DNA of 64,000 nucleotides from Thermoproteota archaeon (GCA_027491555.1 JAOZGN010000024.1:26998-90997), one strand, 5' to 3'. Positions 33,754-43,348 are shown, counted from the stretch's first letter. Notes: generated from the letters alone by a model not told the origin. Program-made: numbers and translations.

Positions 33754-34964
33754 ACGAGGCCAGGCTCGAAGAGCTGAGGAGGAGGGCCGAGACCGCCCTC
33801 TCTAAGCCGGCTAAGTATGGCCCGGACGTTGATGTGACCCAATTCTCCGTTCCTCCCTCCCTGACATCCTACGAGGAGGTCCTGCGCGCCAGCTCCCACC
33901 TGCTGGCCAGCGTCGGAATCGACCTGACGGGGAGGGGGAGCGCCGGAACCTACCTCCAGGTGGACGAGGAGGCGGTCGAGATCGACGTGAGGGCCCCGGG
34001 GCTCAGGGTCATGAACCTCCAGCAGGCCCTCGAGGAGGGGATCGTAGACGACTACTTCTGGAGGGCGGTCCCGGTGGACGCTGACAAGTACACGGCAGCC
34101 GCGGAGCTCTTCGGTCGGAGGCAGGGCTACGTGGTGATAGCAGAGAGGGGAGCCAAGATCGAGACGCCTGTCCAGACGTGTCTCCTCATGTCCGCGCCCG
34201 GGGCCATCCAGGCGCCCCACAACATCGTCATAGTGGAAGAGGGGGCCGAACTCCACGTGGTGACCGGGTGCCTGACCATGATGGAGCGCGCCGGCCTGCA
34301 CGCGGGTGTGTCGGAGTTCTACGTGAAGAGGGGCGGCAAGCTCACGTACACCATGATACACGCCTGGGACGAGCAGACACATGTGAGGCCGAGGACCGGG
34401 GTCGTGGTCGAGGAGGGCGGCCAGTACATAAGTCACTACGTGAACATGACCCCGACCGCCTCGCTCCAGACCGATCCAAAAGTGTGGCTAGTCGGGAGGG
34501 GGGCCAGGGCCCACCTGTCCTCCGTGATCGTCGCTAAGGGGGACTCTGTCATGGACGTGGGCGGGACGGTCTATCTTCAGGCCCCAGACACTTCGGCGGA
34601 GATCGTGTCCAGGGCGGTCACGAAGGACAGGGCTGAGATGATCGCGAGGTCCCTCATCTCGGCAGAGGCACCGGGTGTGAGGGGTCACATAGAGTGCGAC
34701 GGCCTCCTCCTGTCGGACCAGTCTCGAATCCTCACGCTCCCGGCCCTAGACGCCAAGCACAGCGACGTCCAGCTCTCTCACGAGGCCGCCGTCGGCAAGC
34801 TGAGTGAGGACCAGATCTTCTACCTGATGTCCAGGGGGTTCTCCGAGGACGAGGCGACGAGCATGCTCGTCCGGGGCTTCATGGAGGTCAGGGTAGAGGG
34901 GATCCCGGACGAGCTGAGGAGGCAGATAGAGATGGCCATCTCGATGGCCGCCGCCGGGCTCTGA
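33750..34964 (+). CDS. sufB: SufB/SufD-family Fe-S scaffold
   Basis: This 404-aa beta-helix protein of the SufBD family works with SufC. The C-terminus is the family hallmark: HIECDGLLLSDQSRI with the scaffold cysteine, LSHEAAVGKLSEDQIFYL with His and Glu, and SRGFSEDEATSMLVRGF. There is only one SufB/D-type gene and no sufS, sufE or sufU, so this is a minimal two-gene system of archaeal type. GTG 33750 overlaps sufC by 4 nt; longer frames run through sufC and are not used. Confidence 0.88.
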   Translation: MNEARLEELRRRAETALSKPAKYGPDVDVTQFSVPPSLTSYEEVLRASSHLLASVGIDLTGRGSAGTYLQVDEEAVEIDVRAPGLRVMNLQQALEEGIVDDYFWRAVPVDADKYTAAAELFGRRQGYVVIAERGAKIETPVQTCLLMSAPGAIQAPHNIVIVEEGAELHVVTGCLTMMERAGLHAGVSEFYVKRGGKLTYTMIHAWDEQTHVRPRTGVVVEEGGQYISHYVNMTPTASLQTDPKVWLVGRGARAHLSSVIVAKGDSVMDVGGTVYLQAPDTSAEIVSRAVTKDRAEMIARSLISAEAPGVRGHIECDGLLLSDQSRILTLPALDAKHSDVQLSHEAAVGKLSEDQIFYLMSRGFSEDEATSMLVRGFMEVRVEGIPDELRRQIEMAISMAAAGL

Positions 34965-34998
34965 GGGGACCCCTCAGAGCCCCTCGAACTCGTCCGTG

Positions 34999-36921
34999 TC
35001 ACATCTTCTCCAGCCTGGGGACGCCGATCAAGTCCATGGCCAGGCCGAGGGTGTTCCTCACGGCCGAGACCAGGGCCAGCCTGGCCGACCTGGTGGGCTC
35101 CTCAGCCGGTAGGACCGGGTGAGTCTCGTAGAACTTGTTGAACTTCGCGGCGAGCTCGTTAGCGTACTGCGCCACCACGTCTGGCCTCCTGAGCGAGATA
35201 GCGGACCTGAGCGTTTCCGGGAATTCGGCAAGGTGCATCACGAGGTCGTACTCGCCGTCGGTACCGAGCGCGGCCGCCTGATACTCCTGCGGAACCCTGC
35301 CCGCCCTCCTCAGTATCCCCGAGGCTCGGGTGTAGGCGTACTGGATGAAGGGCCCGCTGTTGGCCTCCAGGTTCAGCACCCTATCCCAGGAGAAGACCAC
35401 CGGCTTTGACGGGTCGACCGAGAGGAGGGCAAACCTGATCGCGCCGACGGCGACCTTCTCCGCGATCTCCTCTACCTCCTCCTGACTGAACCCCGCCCTG
35501 TCCCTGAGGAGTTCGACCACCTTGCGCTTGGCCTCGTCCATGAGCTCGTCTAGCGTGACGTAGATCCCCAGCCTACCGGACATCGTCACCCCAACTAAGT
35601 TGACCATCTCGTAGCTGAAGTGCTGTATCCTGTCGGGGTCCTCGCCAGCCAGGGCGACGCTTGCCCTCACCTGAAGCTGCTCTAGCCTCTGCTCCGCGCC
35701 TATCACGTTGTAGCAGACCTCGACCCCCACCCCCTCGATCTTGTAGAGGGAGTATGCGACGTCGGTCGCAGTGTAGAGCCAGGTCCCGTCGGACCTGGTG
35801 AGGTAGAACTTCGGGGGGATGACCTCCTCCAGCCTGCCCTCCGCGTCGAGCTCCCTCACCCTCTCTGCCGTGAGGCCGAAGACCCTCGCCACGTCCTCCC
35901 TTTCCCTAATGGCCCTAGCCACGTCGACGTAGGCGGCGCCGTCCTCGAAACCCACGTAGCCCGAGTCCTTCAGCCTCTCGAGCATCTCAGCGGTCCACCC
36001 GTTCCAGATCAGATCGCTCTCCCAGTCATACGCGTCGTGCCTGATCCCGAGGCGGTCCAGCGTCTCGACGAACCCCTCCATCACGGACTCGACCGCTGTC
36101 CTAACGATCTCCTTTGCCCAGGTCTCGCCGGCCTGGTACGCGGCGAGCAGGTTCCTTACACCCCCCTCCGGGTCCGGGTCCTCCTGGATGGCCCTGAACA
36201 CCTTGCCAACTATCTCCCCGTGCTCGACCCTCAGCCTGTCCAGCGCCTGTTCGAGCCTCTCCCTCTCCTCCCCCTCGGCGCGCCTCAGCTCGATCGCTAT
36301 GTTCGTCGCCGCGTACACCGCCCCGAACCAGTGGTCTATCTTACCCCTGGGCCTCTCCCCCGTCACCTTAGAGAAGCCGTAGGACATCAGGATGGTCTGG
36401 TTGCCCGAGTCGTTCACCAGGTAGTGGGTCTCCACCCTGCGCCCCACGTGCCTGAGCATCCTCGCATAAGAGTCTCCTATGACCGCGTTCCTGCCGCTGC
36501 CGACGTGGAGGGGGTGGGCAGGGTTGGCGCTGGTGTGCTCGACCATGACGACGCCCTCTCGAACGTCTCCCCGGCCGAACTCCGGGGAGGAGGCTGCATC
36601 GATCACCTCGCGGATGAAGGTAGGCTCGTCAAACCTGAAGTTGACGAACCCCTTCGCGGGCGAGGCGCTGGCGGCTATGGGGATGGCTGAGAGGTTCAGA
36701 CGTTCCACCACATCCTTTGAGACTTCCTCTGGGCTCATCTTCAGCCTTCCAGCGAGCTTGAATCCTATCGGCGAACCTAGGTGCCCGACCTCCCTGCTTG
36801 GGGTCTTCTGGATGGGTATTTCTGTTGGGTCGACTTTGAGACCGAGCTTTGAGACAGCCTCAGCTACCTCCCTGGCTATGTGCTCTTTCAGAGAACCGAG
36901 GGGATCTCTTGAATCGAGCAT
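34999..36921 (-). CDS. argS: Arginyl-tRNA synthetase
   Basis: This 640-residue class I synthetase charges tRNA-Arg. An N-terminal Add1 domain (about 1-115) leads to the HIGH-like motif HTSANPAHPLHVGSGRN. Next come KFYLTRSDGTWLYTATDVAYS and the KMSK-like loop reading GVTMSGRLGIYVTLDEL, where the lysine is replaced, as in many ArgRS. The C-terminal anticodon-binding domain ends at the stop. A TATA box (36943-36951, minus) makes ATG 36921 leaderless. Confidence 0.93.
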   Translation of the reverse strand: MLDSRDPLGSLKEHIAREVAEAVSKLGLKVDPTEIPIQKTPSREVGHLGSPIGFKLAGRLKMSPEEVSKDVVERLNLSAIPIAASASPAKGFVNFRFDEPTFIREVIDAASSPEFGRGDVREGVVMVEHTSANPAHPLHVGSGRNAVIGDSYARMLRHVGRRVETHYLVNDSGNQTILMSYGFSKVTGERPRGKIDHWFGAVYAATNIAIELRRAEGEERERLEQALDRLRVEHGEIVGKVFRAIQEDPDPEGGVRNLLAAYQAGETWAKEIVRTAVESVMEGFVETLDRLGIRHDAYDWESDLIWNGWTAEMLERLKDSGYVGFEDGAAYVDVARAIREREDVARVFGLTAERVRELDAEGRLEEVIPPKFYLTRSDGTWLYTATDVAYSLYKIEGVGVEVCYNVIGAEQRLEQLQVRASVALAGEDPDRIQHFSYEMVNLVGVTMSGRLGIYVTLDELMDEAKRKVVELLRDRAGFSQEEVEEIAEKVAVGAIRFALLSVDPSKPVVFSWDRVLNLEANSGPFIQYAYTRASGILRRAGRVPQEYQAAALGTDGEYDLVMHLAEFPETLRSAISLRRPDVVAQYANELAAKFNKFYETHPVLPAEEPTRSARLALVSAVRNTLGLAMDLIGVPRLEKM

Positions 36922-37026
36922 CGTTCCTTCCGCACGCCGGCCCTAATTAAGGATGTACCAGCGTGGCCCTCTTAGATCGAAGTCATTTTAACGTCGTTGT
37001 ATGGGGCGTCGCGAGGTGAGTTTAGA

Positions 37027-37926
37027 GTGGCCGCAGGTCCAGGAGGCAGGCCCGCTCCGCCTCCACCGGCGTTGACTCCCCCGGCTCAGGTCGGGGTGAA
37101 TCAGCAGATAAAGGAGAGGCTCAGCGGAGTCAAGTACAAGATCATCGTGCTGAGCGGGAAGGGCGGCGTAGGCAAGTCCACGGTCACGGCTAACCTGGCG
37201 GCGACGCTGGCCAAGATGGGCTACTCCGTCGGCGTCTTCGACTACGACTTCCACGGGCCAGCCATGGCGAGGATGCTGGGCGTCCTCGGAGCTCAGCTCC
37301 AGGCATTCCCCATGGGGATATTCCCGGTCACCGGGGCTGCCGGCGTCAAGGTAATCTCGCTCGCATTCCTCCTGCCTGACGAGAAGACCCCCGTGATATG
37401 GAGGGGCCCTCTGAAGAACAAGGCCCTCCAGGAGCTGATGAGCAACGTCATCTGGGGCCAGTTGGACTTCCTGCTGTTCGACCTGCCGCCGGGGACCGGC
37501 GACGAGGCGCTAAACATTGCCCAGAACATACCGGATGTGACCGGGGCTGTGGTGGTGACGATACCCAGCGTGGTCTCCCAGGTGGCCGTGGAGAAGTCCG
37601 CGGAGTTCTGCAAGCAGCTGAACGTCCCGCTGCTCGGCGTGATAGAGAACATGAGCTACTTCAGGTGTCCTCACTGCGGGGCGATCACGGAGATCTTCGG
37701 CAGCGGGGCTGGAGAGAAGATAGCGGAGGAGGAGGGGATCAGACTGCTCGGCAGGCTCCCGCTGGACCCCAACGTGGCTAGGTGCCTCGACGAGGGTAGG
37801 CCCGTCCCGCTGTGCGCGCCTGAATCCGAGACGGCGAGGGCGTTCGAGGAGCTGGCCAAGAAGCTCGTGGAGATCTTAGAGCAGGCCGAGAAGGGCGGGC
37901 CTGAAGGGGAGGAGTCCCCCACCTAG
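37027..37926 (+). CDS. Mrp/NBP35-family Fe-S carrier ATPase
   Basis: This is a 299-aa P-loop ATPase of the ApbC/Mrp/NBP35 family, which moves Fe-S clusters to target proteins. The deviant Walker A is VLSGKGGVGKSTVTANLA, with DYDFHGPAMARMLG and FLLFDLPPGTGDEAL. The cluster-binding CxxC pair is FRCPHCGA. The N-terminal 25 residues are Pro/Gly-rich. The frame opens at 36997, but a TATA at 36985-36992 and ribosome site GAGGTGA before GTG 37027 favour the shorter start. Likely partner of SufCB. Confidence 0.87.
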   Translation: MAAGPGGRPAPPPPALTPPAQVGVNQQIKERLSGVKYKIIVLSGKGGVGKSTVTANLAATLAKMGYSVGVFDYDFHGPAMARMLGVLGAQLQAFPMGIFPVTGAAGVKVISLAFLLPDEKTPVIWRGPLKNKALQELMSNVIWGQLDFLLFDLPPGTGDEALNIAQNIPDVTGAVVVTIPSVVSQVAVEKSAEFCKQLNVPLLGVIENMSYFRCPHCGAITEIFGSGAGEKIAEEEGIRLLGRLPLDPNVARCLDEGRPVPLCAPESETARAFEELAKKLVEILEQAEKGGPEGEESPT

Positions 37927-38588
37927 GGCCCTCCCAAGCCCTCTTTAAGGTCCCCGACCATCTCGCGAGCGAGATGAAGGTCTTCAGCAGTGTTCACGTT
38001 GAAGAAGGTCCTCTCTGGATTACTGGACAGCCTCTCCACTGGAACGAACCTGACCTTTAGCCGAGAGAGAGCCGAGGAGATCCTAAGGTCTCCGCGGGAC
38101 GCGACCTCCGAGGCGGCTCTGAGGAACTCCTCCCCGCGGTAGACGGCGATGAGTGGTTCGATGTACCCGTTGGGCCAGGCGGGGACCGCCGCATCCGCGC
38201 ACTCTCCGGCCAGCTCCTTAGAGAGGACCTCGTACACTCGCGGGGAGATGAAGGGCGTGTCGGCCGGGGCCGCCATGATGACGGGCGTTTTGGCGGAGCG
38301 CGCTCCCTCTATAAGGCCAATCAGGGGCGCCCTGGGGGCTGATCTTGGCTCCTCAACTATCCTCACGTGGGGTCCAGCGAGCTCTGCCACCTTCTCCGCC
38401 CTCTCTCTCCCCCTGACGACGATCAGGATCTCGTCGGAGACTGGCCGAAGCGCCTCCAAGGAGTACTGGATCATGGGCCGCCCCCCCACCTCGAGGAGGG
38501 GCTTGTACAGTCCACCCAGTCTCTTGGACTCGCCCCCGGCCAAGATCACCCCAGACGCGCGGATATACTGCAATCGAGCCCACCTCAT
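37923..38588 (-). CDS. mobA: MobA-like molybdenum cofactor nucleotidyltransferase
   Basis: This 221-aa enzyme of the MobA/MocA family adds a nucleotide (GMP or CMP) to molybdopterin. The signature is VILAGGESKRLGGLYKPLLEVG, followed by MAAPADTPFISPRVYEVL (metal-binding Asp) and VNTAEDLHLA. The frame extends upstream to 38735 inside the neighbour. ATG 38588 overlaps that stop in an ATGA and is taken as start. It lies beside a Mo-bisPGD respiratory enzyme, which fits the GMP-adding MobA role. Confidence 0.8.
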   Translation of the reverse strand: MRWARLQYIRASGVILAGGESKRLGGLYKPLLEVGGRPMIQYSLEALRPVSDEILIVVRGRERAEKVAELAGPHVRIVEEPRSAPRAPLIGLIEGARSAKTPVIMAAPADTPFISPRVYEVLSKELAGECADAAVPAWPNGYIEPLIAVYRGEEFLRAASEVASRGDLRISSALSRLKVRFVPVERLSSNPERTFFNVNTAEDLHLAREMVGDLKEGLGGP

Positions 38589-40081
38589 GCGAGCCCATCG
38601 AGCATCTTCTTGGCCCTGCACTGTTGGCAGAGTAAGGCCATCTCTGCCGCCTTTTCCATCCCCTGCTCCTTGAGCCTCGTATAGACGGCCATAACCAGGC
38701 TCTTGGGTCCTATCGGTGCCCCACACTCGATGCACCTCGCCACCTCATCTGATCGGAGGACCATCGGCTCAAAGGGATCCCTGTCGGGATCTAACTTCGC
38801 GGGATAGAGCCTCATCGCGGACTCGGGACACACCTCCAAGCAGTACCCGCAGCCCACGCAGAGGTCCTGCCTGAAGGTGAGGTTCCTAAGCTCCTCCCTT
38901 TCCTCCACGTGCAGCGCGCCCAGCGGACACTTCTCCGCGCACACCCCGCAGAGGGTACACCGCTGGTCGACCTCGAGCCCGTAGAGCAATCCCTCTATGG
39001 ACACAGGCTTCGAGCAGAGGTTGACGGCCATGGACACTACGTCTCTCCTCCTCTGGAGGGTCAGGACAGTCGGCGAGATCTCGGAACTAGTCACTTTCAC
39101 GCTCTCCGCAGCCTTGGCAATCGCTTGGGGTCCGCCCTCCAAGAACTGGAGGGTGACGCCCACCTGGCTCAGCAGCGGAGCAAGCTTTGAGGCCTCCTCG
39201 ACGAATCTGACGAAGGCATCCCTCCTTTCGCAGTCACGCCTCGGGCAGTACGCGGCCACTCCGTCCACGCCAGACTCAGCGGCCCTGAGGATCGCAGTCC
39301 ATCCGGCCGCGGCTGCGCAGGGCACCCTGACCGGCAGGACGTGCGCAGAGGAGATCTCCACCTTGGACAGCTCTGACACACCGGCATCGCACGTGAAGAG
39401 GACGATCCACGGGAGGATCCTGTCAGGGGGCGAGAGGAGGTCCAGGTGGGAAGCCTGCCAGTCTGTGAATGTCGGGGTCTGGAGGGCTCCGATCGGGCAC
39501 ACCGAGGCGCAAAGTCCGCAGTCTCTGCAAGAGAGCTCCAAGATTGTCGGGCCATCCTCCCCGATGGAGATGGCGTTGAAGGGACAGGCCTCCTCGCAGC
39601 GCCTGCAGCCGGTGGCCAATCCCCCCGAGCAGGCGCCGACCAGCTTCGGCGCCTCGGGGTAGACCCAGACACTTCGGGGGAGACGAAGAAGGTCCCTCCT
39701 AGAGAGCCTCCTAGGTGGAGCCCTCAGGCTCCTCTTGACCCTGCGGGCGAGCCTGGGGGCCTCTTCAGCCCACTTAAGGGCGTACCTAAGCACGACCTTC
39801 GCGGCGTCCTCGCGCCCCTCCCCCGCCAAGTGCGAGATGGAGACTGGGGTGAACATGAGTGGGTTAACCTCGGAGCTCGATAGGCGTCTCCTGAGCTCCT
39901 CGACGTCTGGCTCTGCCGATGGGTTGAGGAGAAGGATTGTTGGCTGAGTCAGGTGGTCCTCGGGACGCTCGAGTAGCTCGGCAACGCTCACATGTGCTGG
40001 CTCGTCGACCTCGCCACATATGTCGTCGATCCATCCTTCCGTCGGTGTCACCACAATCAATCTGGGAGATTTCCCGTCCAT
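38585..40081 (-). CDS. Polyferredoxin-FlpD/MvhD fusion protein
   Basis: This 498-aa protein combines an N-terminal domain, several ferredoxin motifs and an FlpD/MvhD-like module. CRRCEEACPFNAIS and CRDCGLCASVCPIGAL lie at about 160-205. A module from 230 to 300 (IVLFTCDAGVSELS ... VRVPCAAAAG ... AAYCPRRDCERRDA) matches the delta subunit of heterodisulfide-linked hydrogenases. CTLCGVCAEKCPLGAL and CVGCGYCLEVCPESAM follow near 380-430, with a CxxC ribbon at the end. It would pass electrons between a donor and the molybdoenzyme. The ATG is at 40079-40081; the stop overlaps mobA by 4 nt. Confidence 0.75.
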   Translation of the reverse strand: MDGKSPRLIVVTPTEGWIDDICGEVDEPAHVSVAELLERPEDHLTQPTILLLNPSAEPDVEELRRRLSSSEVNPLMFTPVSISHLAGEGREDAAKVVLRYALKWAEEAPRLARRVKRSLRAPPRRLSRRDLLRLPRSVWVYPEAPKLVGACSGGLATGCRRCEEACPFNAISIGEDGPTILELSCRDCGLCASVCPIGALQTPTFTDWQASHLDLLSPPDRILPWIVLFTCDAGVSELSKVEISSAHVLPVRVPCAAAAGWTAILRAAESGVDGVAAYCPRRDCERRDAFVRFVEEASKLAPLLSQVGVTLQFLEGGPQAIAKAAESVKVTSSEISPTVLTLQRRRDVVSMAVNLCSKPVSIEGLLYGLEVDQRCTLCGVCAEKCPLGALHVEEREELRNLTFRQDLCVGCGYCLEVCPESAMRLYPAKLDPDRDPFEPMVLRSDEVARCIECGAPIGPKSLVMAVYTRLKEQGMEKAAEMALLCQQCRAKKMLDGLA

Positions 40082-40139
40082 CGGGCCTCTCCGGGCCCGG
40101 GTGTTGAAAAAGACGGCGGTCCCGCAGATGGTTATTCCT

Positions 40140-40210
40140 CAACGAGAATATCGTTGTAAAACACAACGCATGTTATATTTAACATCTGTAATATCCTTCA
40201 AGTTTATATC
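40140..40210. promoter_or_regulatory. Molybdoenzyme operon promoter with stacked inverted repeats
   Basis: Three elements stand in this 157-nt gap. CAACGA-GAATA-TCGTTG covers 40140-40156 and is followed by another CAACG half-site at 40163-40169. ATGTTA-TATT-TAACAT covers 40170-40185. TATA box GTTTATATC lies at 40202-40210, predicting transcription start near 40233. Repeats immediately upstream of the TATA fit an activator or a co-regulator binding site for the anaerobic enzyme. The minus-strand gene starts at 40081. Confidence 0.5.
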
Positions 40211-40243
40211 AATGGCTATAGTGCGGGATCTCCAGGTGTGGCC

Positions 40244-42763
40244 ATGGCCTCAGTGAAGATCGCGAGAAGGGACTTCCTGAAGGTTGCGGCCGTCACAGGT
40301 GCGCTGGCCACGCTCTCCGGACCAGAAGATGTGGTGCTAAGGACTCTAAAGAAGGTAGAGGCTAAGGCGATTGAACCCCAGGAGTACACCGTTCCAGGAC
40401 TCTGCAGGATGTGCGTCAACAGCTGCGGCACCTTCTTCCGCGTAAAGGACGGCAGGCTACACAAGATCGACCCCAACCCCAACAACCCTGCCAACGCGGG
40501 TAACCTGTGCGCCAGAGGCCAGGCCGGCGTCAGGAGAGTCTACAACCCCGACAGGCTCAAGAGGCCGATGATCAGGAGGGACAAGTCGCTCAGGGGCACG
40601 TGGCAGGGCTTCGAGGCGGTCGACTGGGACACGGCCCTCGACGAGGCCGCGGCGGTGCTGAAGAAATACATCGACGCCGGAGAGGCCAAGTCGATCATGG
40701 TCGGAGGGGGCTGGCTCCCCTGCGGCGTCTACAAGCCCTACGTCGTGGCGTTTGCCAAGGCCATAGGGACGCCGAACTTCGTCGGGAGTCCGCCGCCGCT
40801 GTGCTTCTTCCCGAAGGCCTTCGCCTGGACGGTCACGATAGGGGCGGGAGGCCACCCGCAAATCAGGGCTGACCACGAGTACGCCAACTACATCATTCTG
40901 CTCAGGAGGAACCTTGCGGGCAGCATCGGCGTCCCTTACGCCTGGCAATTCGCCAGGGCCAAGAAGCGGGGCGCTAAGATCGTGGTGCTCGATCCCAGAA
41001 TGAGCGAGAGCGCGGCGCTGGCCGACCTGTGGGTTCCCATCAAGCCCGGAACCGACCTGGCCTTCCTCCTCGCGATGGGCCACGTTATCGTCAGCGAGGG
41101 ACTCTACGACGAGGAGTTCCTGAGGAGGTACACCAACGCCCCCATGCTCCTCAAGGCGGACACCAACACCCCGGCCAAGGCCTGGGACGACCCCGACACC
41201 GGCAAGAAGAAGTATCTCGTGTACGACGAAGCCACCGGTGAGGCGAGGCCTCACGACGAGGCCCTTCGGCCCGCGCTCCTCGGCGAGTTTGACGTTGAGA
41301 TTGACGGCGAGACTGTGAGGGTCAAGCCCGCCTTCCAGGCGCTCGTCGAGAGGCTCCAGCAGTTCACACCGGAGTGGGCCTCGCAGATCTGCGACGTACC
41401 CGCCGAGACCATAGTCTGGGTGGCCAGAGAGTTCGGCACCATAAAACCCGCGGTGATAGACCCCGGTTGGCACGACCCCAAGTACCAGAACTCTGTGCAG
41501 ACGTGGAGGATGGTCGCCATCCTTAACGCCCTCGTCGGGAGCATCGACAAGCCCGGAGGCCTCATCTTCAATGCTGCCGGTCGCAGCGTGAAGTCCTCGC
41601 CCCTGCCCGACTCCAGAGCCGACGTTCAGTGGATGCAGAAGAGGGGGATAATCGTTTCCACCTCCCAGCCCATGATCCTTGCCTACTACGACGCCATAGT
41701 CAACGGGGATCCGTACCAGATCAAGGCCGCGGTGCTGACCGGAGGCAACTGGATCAGGACCCTGCCCGAGGACAGGAAGTGGAAGGAGGCCTTCAAGAGG
41801 CTCGAGGACGTCATAGCCATCGACGTGATGCCCAACGACACCGTCTCCTACGCGGACATCATCCTCCCGGACACAGTCTACCCAGAGAGGGATGACCCCA
41901 TGTTCGGGGTCGGGTTCTCTCCGGATGCCGCGGTGGCGACCAGCGTCAAGGCCATCGACCCGATCTACGACTGCAGGCCAATGATCGACGTCCTCGTGCA
42001 GCTGGCAGACAGGCTGGGCAGGAAGGACGCCTACTTCGAGAACCTCGGCAAGATGCTCGGCGTCGACGGCGGAGCCCTCAAGTCCGCGTACGAGGCTGAA
42101 GGCATCGCGGGCATAAGGAGGGCTCAGGTGGAGGCCAAGGGACTCAGCTACGACGATCTCGTGGCGAAGGGCGCCATCGTACTCAAGACCAGGGATCAGC
42201 TCGTCGGGACAATGCCGTACAAGAGTCCTCTGGCAACCCCAAGCGGCAAGGTTGAGATCTACAGCCTCAAGATGGCCGGGATCATGGCCAAGAAGGGCTA
42301 CAACGAGCACTGGGATCCCATACCGACCTGGATTCCGCCTAGGGTCATGGACGGGGCCGGCGGGAACGTGTTCTACCTCACCTACGGCAGGAGCCCGATA
42401 GCCAGTCACACCCACACCGCCGATAACGACCTGCTCGCCAGCATAGGGAGGCCCGAGCACTTCGGCGTCTGGATCAACTCCGCCAGGGCGGCCGAGTTGG
42501 GCATCAGGGATGGGGACATGGTGAAGCTGACCAGCCTGGCCACCGGCGAGTCCGTCATTGCCAAGGCGTTTGTCACCGACGGCGTGAGGCCGGACACCGT
42601 ATTCACCGTCTCCGCCTGGGGAGCCGAGAGCGAGGAGCTCAAGGTAGCCAGGAGGATTGGCGGCGTGGCCCTGAACAAGCTCTGGCCGATGCATGAGGAC
42701 CTGTTCACGCTACTACCCAACGCCCTGACCCAGGAGGTGCTGGTGAAGGTGGAGAAGGCGTGA
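40244..42763 (+). CDS. Tat-exported Mo/W-bisPGD oxidoreductase, catalytic subunit (PsrA/TtrA/ArrA-like)
   Basis: This 839-aa molybdoenzyme of the CISM class has a Tat signal KIARRDFLKVAAVTG. The 4Fe-4S motif is LCRMCVNSCGTFF with a fourth Cys in NLCARGQAG (spacing C-x2-C-x3-C-x27-C). The metal ligand is probably the Cys in SPPPLCFFPKAFA, as in polysulfide and tetrathionate reductases. The C-terminal dinucleotide-binding domain follows. Subunit order resembles PsrABC. Substrate (polysulfide, tetrathionate, arsenate, or other) cannot be decided by eye. GTG 40238 is a possible 2-codon-longer start. Confidence 0.82.
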   Translation: MASVKIARRDFLKVAAVTGALATLSGPEDVVLRTLKKVEAKAIEPQEYTVPGLCRMCVNSCGTFFRVKDGRLHKIDPNPNNPANAGNLCARGQAGVRRVYNPDRLKRPMIRRDKSLRGTWQGFEAVDWDTALDEAAAVLKKYIDAGEAKSIMVGGGWLPCGVYKPYVVAFAKAIGTPNFVGSPPPLCFFPKAFAWTVTIGAGGHPQIRADHEYANYIILLRRNLAGSIGVPYAWQFARAKKRGAKIVVLDPRMSESAALADLWVPIKPGTDLAFLLAMGHVIVSEGLYDEEFLRRYTNAPMLLKADTNTPAKAWDDPDTGKKKYLVYDEATGEARPHDEALRPALLGEFDVEIDGETVRVKPAFQALVERLQQFTPEWASQICDVPAETIVWVAREFGTIKPAVIDPGWHDPKYQNSVQTWRMVAILNALVGSIDKPGGLIFNAAGRSVKSSPLPDSRADVQWMQKRGIIVSTSQPMILAYYDAIVNGDPYQIKAAVLTGGNWIRTLPEDRKWKEAFKRLEDVIAIDVMPNDTVSYADIILPDTVYPERDDPMFGVGFSPDAAVATSVKAIDPIYDCRPMIDVLVQLADRLGRKDAYFENLGKMLGVDGGALKSAYEAEGIAGIRRAQVEAKGLSYDDLVAKGAIVLKTRDQLVGTMPYKSPLATPSGKVEIYSLKMAGIMAKKGYNEHWDPIPTWIPPRVMDGAGGNVFYLTYGRSPIASHTHTADNDLLASIGRPEHFGVWINSARAAELGIRDGDMVKLTSLATGESVIAKAFVTDGVRPDTVFTVSAWGAESEELKVARRIGGVALNKLWPMHEDLFTLLPNALTQEVLVKVEKA

Positions 42764-42773
42764 GGTGGTGGAT

Positions 42774-43337
42774 ATGGCGAGGTACGGGATGATTATAGAC
42801 CTCCGCAGCTGCATAGGCTGCGGGGCCTGCATAGCCGCCTGCGACCTGGAGAACGAGACCCTGTGGGAGGAGGGCAAGCGCAGGACCCACGTGCCCAGGT
42901 TCACCTTCGGCAGCTACCCCAACGTCACGGTCGTCTACATGCCGAGGCTCTGCATGCACTGCGAGAACCCACCCTGCGTGGCCGTCTGCCCCACAGGGGC
43001 CAGCCACGTCACCGCGGATGGCGTGGTTCTAGTAGACCACGAGATCTGCATAGGGTGCAAGTACTGCGTCGTGGCCTGCCCATACGATGCCAGGTACGTG
43101 GACGAGAGGATACGCTCAGTCGACAAGTGCACCTTCTGCTACACCAACAGGGTCATCAAGGGGGACGTCCCGGCCTGCGACGCCACCTGCCCCGGCAGGG
43201 TGAGGATCTTCGGCGACCTCGACGACCCCAACAGCGAGGCAGGCAGACTCGCCGCCAGCGGGCTCGCCAAGCCGCTGAGGCCCGACCTCGGAACCAACCC
43301 GAAGGTGCTCTACATCCCGAAGGTCAAGTCCCTGTAA
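42774..43337 (+). CDS. Four-cluster ferredoxin subunit (PsrB/NrfC-like)
   Basis: This 187-aa iron-sulfur subunit carries four 4Fe-4S cluster motifs: CIGCGACIAACDLEN, LCMHCENPPCVAVCPTGA, CIGCKYCVVACPYDA and CTFCYTNRV...CDATCPGRV. It conducts electrons between the membrane anchor and the molybdenum subunit. ATG 42774 has the ribosome site GAGGTGGT; a GTG 9 nt upstream is the longer alternative. No signal peptide, so it would cross the membrane by riding with the Tat-exported subunit. Confidence 0.88.
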   Translation: MARYGMIIDLRSCIGCGACIAACDLENETLWEEGKRRTHVPRFTFGSYPNVTVVYMPRLCMHCENPPCVAVCPTGASHVTADGVVLVDHEICIGCKYCVVACPYDARYVDERIRSVDKCTFCYTNRVIKGDVPACDATCPGRVRIFGDLDDPNSEAGRLAASGLAKPLRPDLGTNPKVLYIPKVKSL

Positions 43338-43348
43338 GGTGATGGTTT

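Noticed and set aside
33660..34436. Open frame of 258 codons on the minus strand
   Set aside because: It is antisense to sufB and the end of sufC, both of which have family motifs.
40457..42694. A very long open frame (745 codons) on the minus strand
   Set aside because: It lies entirely opposite the molybdoenzyme catalytic gene, whose protein has clear motifs. The reverse-frame protein is Gly/Val/His/Asp-rich with no family match, a typical shadow in GC-rich DNA.
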